Positions 6,762-14,459 are shown, numbered from the stretch's first letter. The stretch is DNA of 23,455 bases from an uncultured Caulobacter sp. (GCA_937925635.1 CALALX010000046.1:1-23455); one strand, 5' to 3'. Program-made: numbers and translations. The notes: a model not told the origin generated them from the sequence alone.

Positions 6762-7543
6762 TGAGAATTCTCCTCACCAACGATGACGGCATCCACGCCG
6801 AAGGGCTGGTCTCGCTGGAGAAGATCGCGCGGGCGCTGAGCGACGACGTCTGGATCGTCGCCCCGGAGTACGAACAGTCCGGCGCCAGCCGCGCGCTGAC
6901 GCTGGCCGACCCGATCCGGGTGCGCAAGGTCGGCGACCGTAAGTGGGCCGTCGGCGGCACGCCCACCGACTGCGTGATGCTGGGCGTCCGCGAACTGGTC
7001 GAGGGCGCCAGGCCCGACCTGGTGCTGTCGGGCGTCAACCGCGGCCAGAACATCGCCGAGGACGTCACCCTGTCGGGCACGGTCGCCGGCGCCATCGAGG
7101 GGATGGCCCTGGGCATCCCGTCGATCGCGCTCAGCCAGTCGATGCTCGCCTTCCACGACGAGGTGGTTCCTTACTGGGAGACCGCCGAACACTTTGGTCC
7201 GGGCGTCGTGAAGCGGCTGGTCGAGGTCGGCTGGCCGGCCGATGTGGTCATGAACGTCAACTTCCCTTCGCGGCCTCCCGAGGAGGTCACGGCGGTGGAG
7301 GTGACGCGCCAGGGCTTCCGCGACACTCACATCCGCACCTTCGACAAGCGGACCGACCTGCGCGGCCGCGACTACTACTGGATGGGCTTTTCCGGCAAGC
7401 TGTCGAAGCCGGCCGAAGGCACCGACCTGAAGGCGGTGTATGACGGCCGGATCTCGGTCACGCCGTTGCACATCGACCTGACGCACATGGAAACCGTGAA
7501 CACCCTCAAAGGCGTCCTCGGGGGCGCGCCGCCCAAGGCCTGA
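6761..7543 (+). CDS. surE: 5'/3'-nucleotidase SurE
   Basis: This 260-residue cytoplasmic metal-dependent phosphatase hydrolyses nucleoside 5'- and 3'-monophosphates and short polyphosphates; it is linked to stationary-phase survival in other bacteria. The N-terminus MRILLTNDDGI carries the metal-binding Asp8-Asp9 pair; EYEQSGASRA (residues 36-45) supplies the Ser ligand, and LSGVNRGQNIAEDVTLSGTV (89-108) the conserved Asn residues. The C-terminal FDKRTDLRGRDYYWMG and DGRISVTPLHIDLT blocks are also typical. The longer frame open upstream overlaps serS out of frame, so the ATG at 6761, giving the exact family N-terminus, is the start. It overlaps the serS stop by one base and ends in a TGATGA overlap with pcm. 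The surE-pcm pairing is widely conserved among proteobacteria. Confidence 0.96.
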   Translation: MRILLTNDDGIHAEGLVSLEKIARALSDDVWIVAPEYEQSGASRALTLADPIRVRKVGDRKWAVGGTPTDCVMLGVRELVEGARPDLVLSGVNRGQNIAEDVTLSGTVAGAIEGMALGIPSIALSQSMLAFHDEVVPYWETAEHFGPGVVKRLVEVGWPADVVMNVNFPSRPPEEVTAVEVTRQGFRDTHIRTFDKRTDLRGRDYYWMGFSGKLSKPAEGTDLKAVYDGRISVTPLHIDLTHMETVNTLKGVLGGAPPKA

Positions 7544-8199
7544 TGAGCGACGACCAGGACACGCCCCGGACGCGCATGGCGCGTCTCATCCTCGCCCTCC
7601 GCTCACAGGGGGTGACCGATCCGCGCGTGCTCGACGCCATCGAACGCACGCCCCGGGAGCTGTTCACGCCGGACCTGTTCAAGGAACGGGCCTTCGAGGA
7701 CTCGGCCCTGCCGATCGCCTGCGGCCAGACCATCAGCCAGCCGTTCATCGTCGGGTTGATGACCCAGGCCCTGACCATCGAACCCCGCGCGCGCGTGCTC
7801 GAGATCGGCACCGGCAGCGGCTACCAGACCGCCATCCTCAGTCGACTGTCGCGCCTGGTCTACACGGTCGAGCGCTACCGCACGCTGATGAAGGAAGCCG
7901 AGGAGCGGTTCAAGACGCTCGGCCTGACCAACGTCATCACCCGCTTCGGCGATGGCGGCGAGGGCTGGGAAGAGCAGGCGCCGTTCGATCGCATCATGGT
8001 CACCGCCGCCGCGCCGGAGGAGCCGAAGAAGCTGTTGGCCCAGCTCAAGCCCAACGGGGTTCTGGTCGCGCCGATCGGCAAGGGGCCGGTGCAGAGCCTG
8101 CGGCGCTACGCCGGGGACGGGCAGGGAGGCTTCAAGGTCGAGTTGCTGGGCGACGTCCGTTTCGTGCCGCTGCTGGATGGCGTGGCGCGAGAACTTTGA
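7543..8199 (+). CDS. pcm: Protein-L-isoaspartate O-methyltransferase
   Basis: This 218-residue SAM-dependent methyltransferase recognises isoaspartyl residues in aged proteins and methylates them to start repair. Landmarks are RTPRELFTPD (residues 36-45), the substrate-site segment GQTISQPFIVGLMTQAL (61-77) with its Thr-Ile-Ser, the SAM-binding motif VLEIGTGSGYQTAILSRL (85-102), YTVERY (the acidic motif for SAM ribose), and FDRIMVTAAAPE. The C-terminal VRFVPLLDGV is also family-typical. The ATG shares one base with the surE stop. It is probably the last gene of the serS-surE-pcm transcript, since a separate regulatory region precedes the next gene. Confidence 0.95.
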   Translation: MSDDQDTPRTRMARLILALRSQGVTDPRVLDAIERTPRELFTPDLFKERAFEDSALPIACGQTISQPFIVGLMTQALTIEPRARVLEIGTGSGYQTAILSRLSRLVYTVERYRTLMKEAEERFKTLGLTNVITRFGDGGEGWEEQAPFDRIMVTAAAPEEPKKLLAQLKPNGVLVAPIGKGPVQSLRRYAGDGQGGFKVELLGDVRFVPLLDGVAREL

Positions 8200-8240
8200 T
8201 TATCCACGGATTTGGTGAGCGGAAGCGGGCGGCGCGCCTC

Positions 8241-8338
8241 GAATCCGCCCAGAAGGTCCGCTGACAAGAAGCGTAACCCAAGACTGCCGCGTGCTTAACG
8301 CAGGCTTAAGGCAGTCCGCACGATTCATTCGCGCTTAA
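8241..8338 (+). promoter_or_regulatory. Putative CtrA-controlled promoter of the dipM-like gene
   Basis: The 154-base gap (8200-8353) contains a perfect CtrA box, TTAA (8295-8298), seven bases, TTAA (8306-8309), the consensus bound by the alphaproteobacterial cell-cycle regulator CtrA. Two GANTC sites, methylated by CcrM in this group, flank it: GAATC (8241-8245) and GATTC (8322-8326). A further TTAA half-site lies at 8335-8338. In a sequence this GC-rich, two TTAA at the exact spacing are unlikely by chance. The box starts 59 bases before the ATG, compatible with overlap of a -35 element. I cannot pick the -10 element with confidence. Confidence 0.65.
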
Positions 8339-8353
8339 TCGAACGGAGCGGCG

Positions 8354-9847
8354 ATGACCCATCTATTGACCCGTACTGCCCTGGTCGCCGCCGCCGCGAG
8401 CCTGCTGACCGCCTGCGCCTCGACCCCGCGGTACCCGACTGTCGAGGGCCAGCCGGCCGGAACCGGGCCCCAGGCGCCGCGTCCGAGCTATCCGGTGCAG
8501 TCGTCCGACGTGGACTCGGGTCCGGCGCCGATGGCGCGCCCGACCACGCCCGTGGAATCGACTCCGCTGCCGCCGCCCGCGCCCTCGGCGGCGTCCGCCG
8601 CCGTGGAGACCGCCGCGCTGCCGCCGCTGCCGGAGCGCGACCCCGAGCCGGCGCCCGAGCCCGAGCCGACGCCGCCGCCGGAGCCGGTGATGATCCCGGT
8701 GACCAAGACGGTGACCCTGGCGCCCGGCAAGGTGATCGATGTCGATGGCCGGCCCGCGACCTACGCCGTGCGCGAAGGCCAGGGGCTGGACGCGGTCGCC
8801 CGCGCCATGGGCTCGACCCGCAAGGAGCTGGCCGAGATCAACAAGCTGAAGGAGCCCTATGCCCTGAAGCCCGGCCAGGTCATCAAGGGACCGGCCAGTC
8901 GGCAGAAGGCCTACGTCGTGGCCAGCGGCGACACCCTGTTCGCCATCGCCCGCCGCTTCGGCGTCACCCTCAAGGCGATGGCCGATGAAAACGACATCGA
9001 GGTCAACGCGCCGCTCAAGGTCGGCCAGAAGCTGAAGCTGCCGGAAGGCTACAAGGACGCAGGCCCGCAGAAAAAGACGATCACGGTGATGGAGCCCGCG
9101 CCCGGTCAGGCCGCGCCGCCCCCCGCGCCGCGCCCGCAGCCGGTCACGCCGCCGCCGCCGAAGCCGGTGACGCCGCCTCCGGCGGCCGCGACCCCGCCTC
9201 TGTCGGGCGCCCCGAAGCCCAGGCCGGTTCCGTCGACGGACACCCCGCCGGCCGCGACGCCGCCGGTCGTCAAGCCGGTTCCGGCGCCGCCGAAGCCCGC
9301 GCCGAAGCCGCCCGTAACAACCCTTCCGGTTCCGCCGGTCGTCCGCCCGCCAGCGCCGGCCCCCTCGACGTCGCGGCCGACCGGCACGGCGCCGGCCTTG
9401 CCCGATGATCGTCCGCCGGTCCTGACCGACGCCGACATCACCGCGCTCGCCGCCGGCCGCTTCGACTGGCCGGTGCGGGGCGAGGTGATCTCAGGCTACG
9501 GCCCCAAGGGCGGCGGTCGCCGCAATGACGGCGTCGATATCGCCGCCGGCGCCGGTACGCCGGTCCGGTCCGCGGCCGCGGGAAAGGTGGTCTACTCCGG
9601 CGGCGACGTGCCCGGCTTCGGCGTCACCGTGCTGATTCAGCACGAGGACGGCTGGGTGACCGTCTACGGCAACCTGCAGAGCGCCAGCGTGCGCATGCAG
9701 CAGGCCGTCCGGGCCGGCGAACAGATCGGCGCCGTCGGGGCCAGCGGCGGCGCGCCGCGACCGCAGCTGCACTTCGAAGTCCGCTACTCGCCGTCGCCGA
9801 AGTACAAGGCCAAGGCCGTCGATCCGGAGCTGGTGCTGCCGCGTTAG
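8354..9847 (+). CDS. dipM: DipM-like LysM/LytM (M23) division lipoprotein
   Basis: This 497-residue envelope protein has a lipoprotein signal peptide (hydrophobic residues 9-18, lipobox LTAC, Cys21), a Pro/Ala-rich stretch, two LysM glycan-binding repeats (about 136-180 and 186-231; the second reads AYVVASGDTLFAIARRFGV), a long Pro-rich linker (about 245-355), and a C-terminal LytM/M23 domain (about 370-497). The zinc site is degenerate: the first His is Asn391 (RRNDGVDIA), Asp395 remains, the YxH His is Asn440, and the HLH motif is QLH (Gln471, His473 kept). It is therefore probably an amidase activator of the NlpD/EnvC type, not a hydrolase. Context after pcm and before DUF815 fits Caulobacter dipM, which as I recall is longer and has four LysM repeats. 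GGAG lies 5' of the ATG. The symbol is tentative. Confidence 0.8.
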   Translation: MTHLLTRTALVAAAASLLTACASTPRYPTVEGQPAGTGPQAPRPSYPVQSSDVDSGPAPMARPTTPVESTPLPPPAPSAASAAVETAALPPLPERDPEPAPEPEPTPPPEPVMIPVTKTVTLAPGKVIDVDGRPATYAVREGQGLDAVARAMGSTRKELAEINKLKEPYALKPGQVIKGPASRQKAYVVASGDTLFAIARRFGVTLKAMADENDIEVNAPLKVGQKLKLPEGYKDAGPQKKTITVMEPAPGQAAPPPAPRPQPVTPPPPKPVTPPPAAATPPLSGAPKPRPVPSTDTPPAATPPVVKPVPAPPKPAPKPPVTTLPVPPVVRPPAPAPSTSRPTGTAPALPDDRPPVLTDADITALAAGRFDWPVRGEVISGYGPKGGGRRNDGVDIAAGAGTPVRSAAAGKVVYSGGDVPGFGVTVLIQHEDGWVTVYGNLQSASVRMQQAVRAGEQIGAVGASGGAPRPQLHFEVRYSPSPKYKAKAVDPELVLPR

Positions 9848-9863
9848 GGCCGGTGGGCCGGGA

Positions 9864-10097
9864 TCAATCCTGGCCCCATCGCCAGCGCCATCCACCCCTT
9901 GTCTTCAGGGCGGCGACGACGATCAGCACGACGACCGCTCCCAACACCAGCAGGGCGTAGGCGCCGTCGCTCGGCAGCAGGCTCCGGCCGCCGACGACCA
10001 CCGCCAAGAAGGCGGCCAGCACGGCCCAGCCCTCCCAGCTGCACGGCAGGCCCGCGCCGTAGCCGTAGGTCTTCGGATTGAACCAGGGCTTGCCCAT
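9864..10097 (-). CDS. Small two-helix membrane protein of unknown function
   Basis: This 77-residue protein is not one I recognise. It opens MGKPWFNPKTYGYGAGLPCS, continues WEGWAVLAAFLAVVVGG (first predicted membrane helix, about residues 21-37), and has a second helix in YALLVLGAVVVLIVVAAL (about 48-65), then a basic, Trp-rich end (TRGGWRWRWGQD). The start at 10097 is supported by a strong Shine-Dalgarno, AAGGAGG, six bases upstream; the longer frame upstream overlaps the DUF815 gene and is a shadow. The gene lies 14 bases after the DUF815 stop on the same strand, so the two are probably one transcript. The N-terminal FNPKTYGYGAGLP pattern recurs, as I recall, in small proteobacterial hypothetical proteins. 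Confidence 0.75.
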   Translation of the reverse strand: MGKPWFNPKTYGYGAGLPCSWEGWAVLAAFLAVVVGGRSLLPSDGAYALLVLGAVVVLIVVAALKTRGGWRWRWGQD

Positions 10098-10111
10098 GGG
10101 AGCCTCCTTCG

Positions 10112-10951
10112 TCAGCCGGGGAGGTTTACACCCATCTCGCCGGCCAGATCGCGGATGAACTGCCACGCCACCCGGCCCGACCGCGAGCCGCGCAGCTGCG
10201 ACCACTGCAGCGCCCTGCGGTCGAGGTCCGGCCGCTCCAGCCCGAACCGCGCAGCGTAGGCACGAACTGCGGCCAGGTAGGCGGTCTGGTCCATGGCGGG
10301 AAAGCCGATCCACAGCCCGAAGCGGTCGGAGACGCTGACTTCCTCCTCCGCGTCCTCGGCGGAGGCGATCAGGCCGCGTCCCTCGGCATGGTCGCGCGGC
10401 ATCAGGTGGCGGCGATTGGAGGTCGCGACGAACAGGACGTTTTCCGGCGGACCGGCGACGCCGCCCTCCAGCGCCGACTTCAGCGCCTTGGCCGCCGCGG
10501 CGCCGTCCTCGAACGACAGGTCGTCGCACAGCACGACGAAGCGCTCGGGCCGGTCGCGGAGCAGGTCGAACAGCGGCGGCAGGGCGGCGACCTCGTCGCG
10601 GTCGACCTCGACCAGCTTCAGGGCCGGGAAGTCGCCGACGACGCCCATGAAGGCGGCCTTCGACAGGGAGCTCTTGCCCGTGCCGCGCACGCCCCACAGC
10701 AGCACATGATTTGACGGCAGCCCCTGGGCGAACCGGCGCAGGTTCTCCACGAAGCGCGCCTTCTGACCATCGATGCCGACCAGCAGGTCGAGCGCCAGGG
10801 GATAGTCCGGCGCGGCGGGGAAGCCGCCAGCCTCCGGGTCGTGCCGGAACAGTCGGGCGGCGGAAAAATCGGCCGGCGCGGGCGCGGCGGGCGAGAGCCG
10901 CTCAAGCGCTTCGGCGATCCGGGAGAGCAGGGCCTGTGTCTTATCGTCCAT
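10112..10951 (-). CDS. DUF815-family AAA+ ATPase
   Basis: This 279-residue P-loop ATPase of the DUF815 family has no established function. The N-terminal third (LSRIAEALERLSP, then FRHDPEAGGFPAAPDYPLAL) is the family lead-in. Walker A is GVRGTGKSS (residues 87-95), Walker B is FVVLCDDLSF (about 138-147), and a sensor-1-like segment VLFVATSNRRHLMP follows. The C-terminus has SQLRGSRSGRVAWQFIRDLA, the conserved DUF815 ending. No membrane segment or signal peptide is seen, so it should be cytoplasmic. It is transcribed away from yajC, with the 77-residue membrane protein directly downstream, which could tether or be served by it (inference only). The ATG at 10951 gives the full family length. 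Confidence 0.88.
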   Translation of the reverse strand: MDDKTQALLSRIAEALERLSPAAPAPADFSAARLFRHDPEAGGFPAAPDYPLALDLLVGIDGQKARFVENLRRFAQGLPSNHVLLWGVRGTGKSSLSKAAFMGVVGDFPALKLVEVDRDEVAALPPLFDLLRDRPERFVVLCDDLSFEDGAAAAKALKSALEGGVAGPPENVLFVATSNRRHLMPRDHAEGRGLIASAEDAEEEVSVSDRFGLWIGFPAMDQTAYLAAVRAYAARFGLERPDLDRRALQWSQLRGSRSGRVAWQFIRDLAGEMGVNLPG

Positions 10952-10979
10952 AGGGGCGGATTAGCGGGCCGGCCGCTCA

Positions 10980-11008
10980 TTGCAAAGCGCAGGGTCAACG
11001 CATAGTTT
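10980..11008 (+). promoter_or_regulatory. Possible promoter for yajC-secDF
   Basis: The 116-base divergent gap between the DUF815 gene and yajC (10952-11067) contains TTGCAA (10980-10985) and TAGTTT (11003-11008) with a 17-base spacer, a plausible plus-strand promoter 60 bases before the yajC ATG. By eye only. The same gap must also hold the minus-strand promoter of the DUF815 gene, which I could not single out. Confidence 0.35.
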
Positions 11009-11067
11009 CCGCCGACCCGAGGCGCGGCCGCCGCGCCACGCCCACATTCTGTTCTTCCGGAGACGAC

Positions 11068-11379
11068 ATGCCGACCGGCGACGCTTCGAACATGCTGATC
11101 CAGATCGCGCCCCTGGTGCTGATCTTTGTCGTGTTCTACTTCCTCATGATCCGCCCGCAGCAGAAGCGGGTGAAAGAACACCAGGCCATGATCGGCGCCC
11201 TCAAGCGCGGCGACAACGTCGTGCTGTCGAGCGGCATGATCGGCAAGGTGGTGCGGGTCGAAGACCGCGAAGTCGGCCTCGAGGTGGCGCAAGGCGTCAC
11301 CGTCAAGGTCGTCAAGTCGATGATCGCCGAGGTCCGCGCCAAGGGCGAGCCCGCCGCCGCCAACGACGCCAAGAGCTGA
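11068..11379 (+). CDS. yajC: Preprotein translocase accessory subunit YajC
   Basis: This 103-residue single-span inner-membrane protein associates with SecDF in the holotranslocon. The membrane helix (LIQIAPLVLIFVVFYFLMI, about residues 10-28) is followed by the hallmark RPQQKRVKEHQAMIGALKRG and then GDNVVLSSGMIGKVVRVEDR, a small cytoplasmic beta domain. The length is typical. GGAGA lies seven bases before the ATG. It is followed by secD after 22 bases, the classic yajC-secD-secF order, so the three are almost certainly one operon. Confidence 0.95.
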   Translation: MPTGDASNMLIQIAPLVLIFVVFYFLMIRPQQKRVKEHQAMIGALKRGDNVVLSSGMIGKVVRVEDREVGLEVAQGVTVKVVKSMIAEVRAKGEPAAANDAKS

Positions 11380-11401
11380 CGCCGCAAAGGCTGACCGACC
11401 C

Positions 11402-13012
11402 ATGCTGACCCTGTCCCGCTGGAAGGTGACCGCCGTAGCCCTGGCGGTCCTCTTCGGCATCCTGTTCACGCTGCCCAACCTGCTGCCGCAGGGGGTGCGC
11501 GACAGCCTGCCTCCGTTCCTGCCCAGGAAGACCCTGAACCTTGGTCTCGACCTGCAGGGCGGCTCCTACCTGATGCTTGAGGTGGATACGCCCGCCCTCA
11601 TCAAGGAACGCTCGGAGAGCCTCGTCGAGGAGGTGCAGAAGCAACTCGCCGACGAGGATATCGCTTCGGTGAATCCCGCCGTGGGCGACGGGTCGGCGTC
11701 GGTGAAGGTCGCGGACCCCGGCAAGTTCGACGAAGCCCTTCGCCTGCTGTCGCGGCGGCTGCCGCAGCCCGTCCGCAGCGGCCGGGGCATGGATCTGACG
11801 GTCGAGCAAGCCGGGGAGGGCCGCATCCGGGTCGCCTATACCCAGTCCGGTCGCGACGAACTTGCGGCCTCGGCGGTCGAACAGTCGCTTGAGATCATCC
11901 GCAAGCGCATCGACGAGCTCGGCACCAAGGAGCCCTCGATCACCCGCCAGGGCCTGAACCGCATCGTGGTCCAGGTGCCGGGCGAGAGCGATCCGGAGCG
12001 CCTGAAGGCGGTCATCGGCAAGACCGCCAAGCTGACCTTCCAGATGGTCGACCAGAGCCGCAGCTACGGCGAGGCGCTCGCGGGCGTCCTGCCGCCGGGC
12101 GCTGAGATCCTGCCGTACGAAGAGGGCGCGAACGCCAACGAGCCGGGCGTCGTCGTCCGCCGCCGCGTCGAGATTTCGGGCGAGAACCTCGCCGATGCGC
12201 GGATGTCGAACGACCCGCAGACCGGCGCGCCGGTGGTCAGCATCCGGTTCGACGGCCGCGGCGCCAAGCGCTTCGGCGAGATCACCACCCGCAACGTCAA
12301 CAAGCCCTTCGCCATCGTCCTCGACGGCAAGGTGCTTTCGGCGCCCAACATCAATGAGCCGATCCTGGGCGGCAGCGCCGTGATCTCCGGCGGCTTCACG
12401 GCCGAGAGCGCCAACAACCTGGCCATCATGCTGCGCAACGGCGCCCTGCCGGCGCCGCTGAAGGTCGAGGAGCAACGCACCGTGGGGGCCGAGCTCGGCG
12501 CGGACGCGGTCGAGGCCGGCAAGACCTCGACGATCGTCGGCTTCGTCTCGATCCTGGTCTTCATGGTCCTGGCCTATGGCCTGTTGTTCGGCGGCATTTC
12601 GGTGATCGCGCTGGTGATCAACTGCCTGATGATCATCGCCGCGATGAGTTTCACCCAGGCGACGCTGACCCTGCCAGGCATCGCCGGCCTGATCCTGACT
12701 CTCGCGGTGGCGGTCGACGCCAACGTGCTGATCTACGAGCGCATGCGTGACGAGGTTCGGGCGGGAAGACCGCTGCTGTCAGCCATGGAGGCGGGCTTCT
12801 CGCGCGCCATGGAGACGATCATCGACGCCAACCTGACGACGCTGATCGCCGCCGCCATCATGTTCTTCTTCGGCGCCGGGCCGGTTCGGGGCTTCGCCTG
12901 GACGCTGTCCATCGGCGTGTTCACCTCGGTCCTGACCGCGGTCCTGGTCACCCAGGTGCTGCTCGCCTTCTGGTACCGCACGGCGCGTCCCAAGACGCTG
13001 CCGATCGCGTGA
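11402..13012 (+). CDS. secD: Protein translocase subunit SecD
   Basis: This 536-residue RND-type inner-membrane protein works with SecF, using the proton motive force to help pull secreted proteins through and release them from SecYEG. One N-terminal helix (about residues 10-28) precedes the signature LNLGLDLQGGSYLMLEVD (45-62), followed by a large periplasmic P1 head (IRKRIDELGTKEPSITRQG region) and a C-terminal block of five helices from about residue 375, including LAVAVDANVLIYERMRDE, the SecD charged signature in the fourth TM segment, and IDANLTTLIAAAIMFFFGAG. ATG 11402 gives the normal family N-terminus. secF follows after ten bases. The length is near that of rhizobial and Caulobacter SecD and well short of the 615-residue E. 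coli form. Confidence 0.96.
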   Translation: MLTLSRWKVTAVALAVLFGILFTLPNLLPQGVRDSLPPFLPRKTLNLGLDLQGGSYLMLEVDTPALIKERSESLVEEVQKQLADEDIASVNPAVGDGSASVKVADPGKFDEALRLLSRRLPQPVRSGRGMDLTVEQAGEGRIRVAYTQSGRDELAASAVEQSLEIIRKRIDELGTKEPSITRQGLNRIVVQVPGESDPERLKAVIGKTAKLTFQMVDQSRSYGEALAGVLPPGAEILPYEEGANANEPGVVVRRRVEISGENLADARMSNDPQTGAPVVSIRFDGRGAKRFGEITTRNVNKPFAIVLDGKVLSAPNINEPILGGSAVISGGFTAESANNLAIMLRNGALPAPLKVEEQRTVGAELGADAVEAGKTSTIVGFVSILVFMVLAYGLLFGGISVIALVINCLMIIAAMSFTQATLTLPGIAGLILTLAVAVDANVLIYERMRDEVRAGRPLLSAMEAGFSRAMETIIDANLTTLIAAAIMFFFGAGPVRGFAWTLSIGVFTSVLTAVLVTQVLLAFWYRTARPKTLPIA

Positions 13013-13022
13013 GGTTCGAACC

Positions 13023-14039
13023 ATGACCTTCTGGCCTCTGATCAAGATCCTTCCCGTCAAGACGAACTTCCGGTTCGTCGCCTTCTCCAAGCTGGCCGGG
13101 GCGCTGTCGATCATCCTGACGATCGGCTCGCTGGCGCTGGTGCTCATCCCCTTCAAGGGGCCCTGCGGCGGCTTGAACTGCGGCATCGACTTCCGGGGCG
13201 GCACGGTGCTGGAGTTCACCACCGCGCCGCCGGCCGCGCCGGGCGCCACGGCGGCGCCGAGCGGCGGCAAGACGATTCCGCTCGACGTCGTGCGCAAGTC
13301 GCTCGAAGGCAAGACCCAGGGCGAAGTCCAGGTCCAGGCCTATGGCGACGGCTCCTCCGCCATGGTTCGCTTCGAGACCCGCGAGGGCGAGAACGCCAAC
13401 GCTGTGAAGAGCGGCGTGCGCGCCGCCTTGACTGAGGCGATTCCCGGCATCCGCTTCACCAATGACGCGACGGTCGGGGCCAAGGTCTCGGGCGAGCTGT
13501 TCACCAGCGGCATCACCGCCCTGCTCGTGGCGATCGGCCTGATGCTGGTCTACATCTGGTTCCGGTTCGAGCTGCAGTTCGGGCTGGGCGCGGTCGTGGC
13601 CCTGTTCCACGACGTCATCCTGACGTTCGGCCTCATCGCCGTGACCAAGATGGAGTTCAGCCTCACCACCATCGCGGCCATCCTGACCATCATCGGCTAT
13701 TCGATGAACGACACCGTCGTGGTCTTCGACCGCCTTCGCGAGAACCTGCGCAAGTACAAGACCATGCCGCTGCGCGAGGTGATCGACCTGTCGATCAACG
13801 AGACCCTGTCGCGCACGATCATCACCGGTCTGACCGCCATCCTGGCGCTGACGGGCCTGGCGGTGTTCGGCGGCGACGCCCTGTTCGGCTTCTCGGTGAT
13901 CATGATGTTCGGCATCGCGCTGGGCACCTATTCGTCGATCTACGTCGCCGCGCCGGTCATCCTGTTGTGGGGCGTCAAGCGCGGGCAGGCGGCCGAGGAC
14001 GCCACGCCGATCACGTTCGGCGCCGCCTCGCGCCCCTGA
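13023..14039 (+). CDS. secF: Protein translocase subunit SecF
   Basis: This 338-residue partner of SecD completes the SecDF export motor. It has one N-terminal helix (about residues 22-42), the signature CGIDFRGGTVLEF (53-65), a periplasmic P4 head, and five C-terminal helices with family blocks LVYIWFRFELQFGLGAVVAL, IIGYSMNDTVVVFDRLREN (proton-path and cytoplasmic signature) and INETLSRTIITGLTAILAL. Between the signature and the head lies a short Ala/Pro-rich insert (APPAAPGATAAPSGG, about residues 68-83), low-complexity and probably a flexible loop. The stop overlaps the start of the next gene by one base, tying the Mth938-like gene to the operon. Confidence 0.96.
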   Translation: MTFWPLIKILPVKTNFRFVAFSKLAGALSIILTIGSLALVLIPFKGPCGGLNCGIDFRGGTVLEFTTAPPAAPGATAAPSGGKTIPLDVVRKSLEGKTQGEVQVQAYGDGSSAMVRFETREGENANAVKSGVRAALTEAIPGIRFTNDATVGAKVSGELFTSGITALLVAIGLMLVYIWFRFELQFGLGAVVALFHDVILTFGLIAVTKMEFSLTTIAAILTIIGYSMNDTVVVFDRLRENLRKYKTMPLREVIDLSINETLSRTIITGLTAILALTGLAVFGGDALFGFSVIMMFGIALGTYSSIYVAAPVILLWGVKRGQAAEDATPITFGAASRP

Positions 14040-14401
14040 TGGCCGGCCCGCGCCAGCCCCCGTCCGTCGACGCCTGGGGCGGCGGCGGCTTTCGGGTCGC
14101 CGGCGCGTGGCGGCCGGGGTCGCTGCTGATTCTCGACGATGTGGCGCGGTCCTGGTCGGCCGTGTCGCTCGCGACGCTCTCGCTCGATGACTTCGCCGAG
14201 ATCCTGGCGCGCCGGGATGCGGTGGAGTTCGTGTTGCTGGGCACGGGCCTGACCCAGGGCCTGCCGCCTCGCGCCGTTCGCGACGGCCTCAGGGCGGCCG
14301 GCGTGGGCCTTGAGTTCATGTCCACCGAGGCGGCGGCCCGGACCTACAACGTCGTGGCCTCTGAAGGCCGCCGCGTCGCCGCCGCCTTGATCGCGGTTTG
14401 A
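14039..14401 (+). CDS. Mth938-like (DUF498) domain protein
   Basis: This 120-residue soluble protein of the Mth938/DUF498 family, related to mitochondrial complex I assembly factor NDUFAF3, has no firmly known bacterial role. Family features are WGGGGFRVAGAWRPGSLLIL near the N-terminus, the central FVLLGTGLTQGLPPRAVRDG, and a C-terminal FMSTEAAARTYNVVASEGR followed by VAAALIAV. The ATG shares one base with the secF stop, and in alphaproteobacteria this gene commonly sits just after secF. Its position next to a squalene/phytoene synthase-like gene related to NDUFAF6, another complex I assembly factor, is suggestive of a shared respiratory assembly role (inference). Confidence 0.85.
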   Translation: MAGPRQPPSVDAWGGGGFRVAGAWRPGSLLILDDVARSWSAVSLATLSLDDFAEILARRDAVEFVLLGTGLTQGLPPRAVRDGLRAAGVGLEFMSTEAAARTYNVVASEGRRVAAALIAV

Positions 14402-14429
14402 TCCAGATCATTGACGGCGCCGCCGAGCC

Positions 14430-14459
14430 TTTACCGGCCGGGCCAACGCGGCCTATAGC
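14430..14459 (+). promoter_or_regulatory. Possible promoter before the PuuD-like gene
   Basis: In the 91-base gap before the PuuD-like gene, TTTACC (14430-14435) and TATAGC (14454-14459) are separated by 18 bases, a plausible sigma-70-type promoter with the -10 element 34 bases before the ATG. Called by eye; an alternative is read-through from secF. Confidence 0.35.

Noticed and set aside
9100..9420. Tandem DNA repeat in the Pro-rich linker of the DipM-like gene
   Set aside because: CCGCCG-type runs simply encode Pro and Ala; no fixed repeat unit is visible.
11312..12475. 387-codon minus-strand frame opposite secD
   Set aside because: Antisense to a well-conserved gene, with no domain and shadow-type composition.
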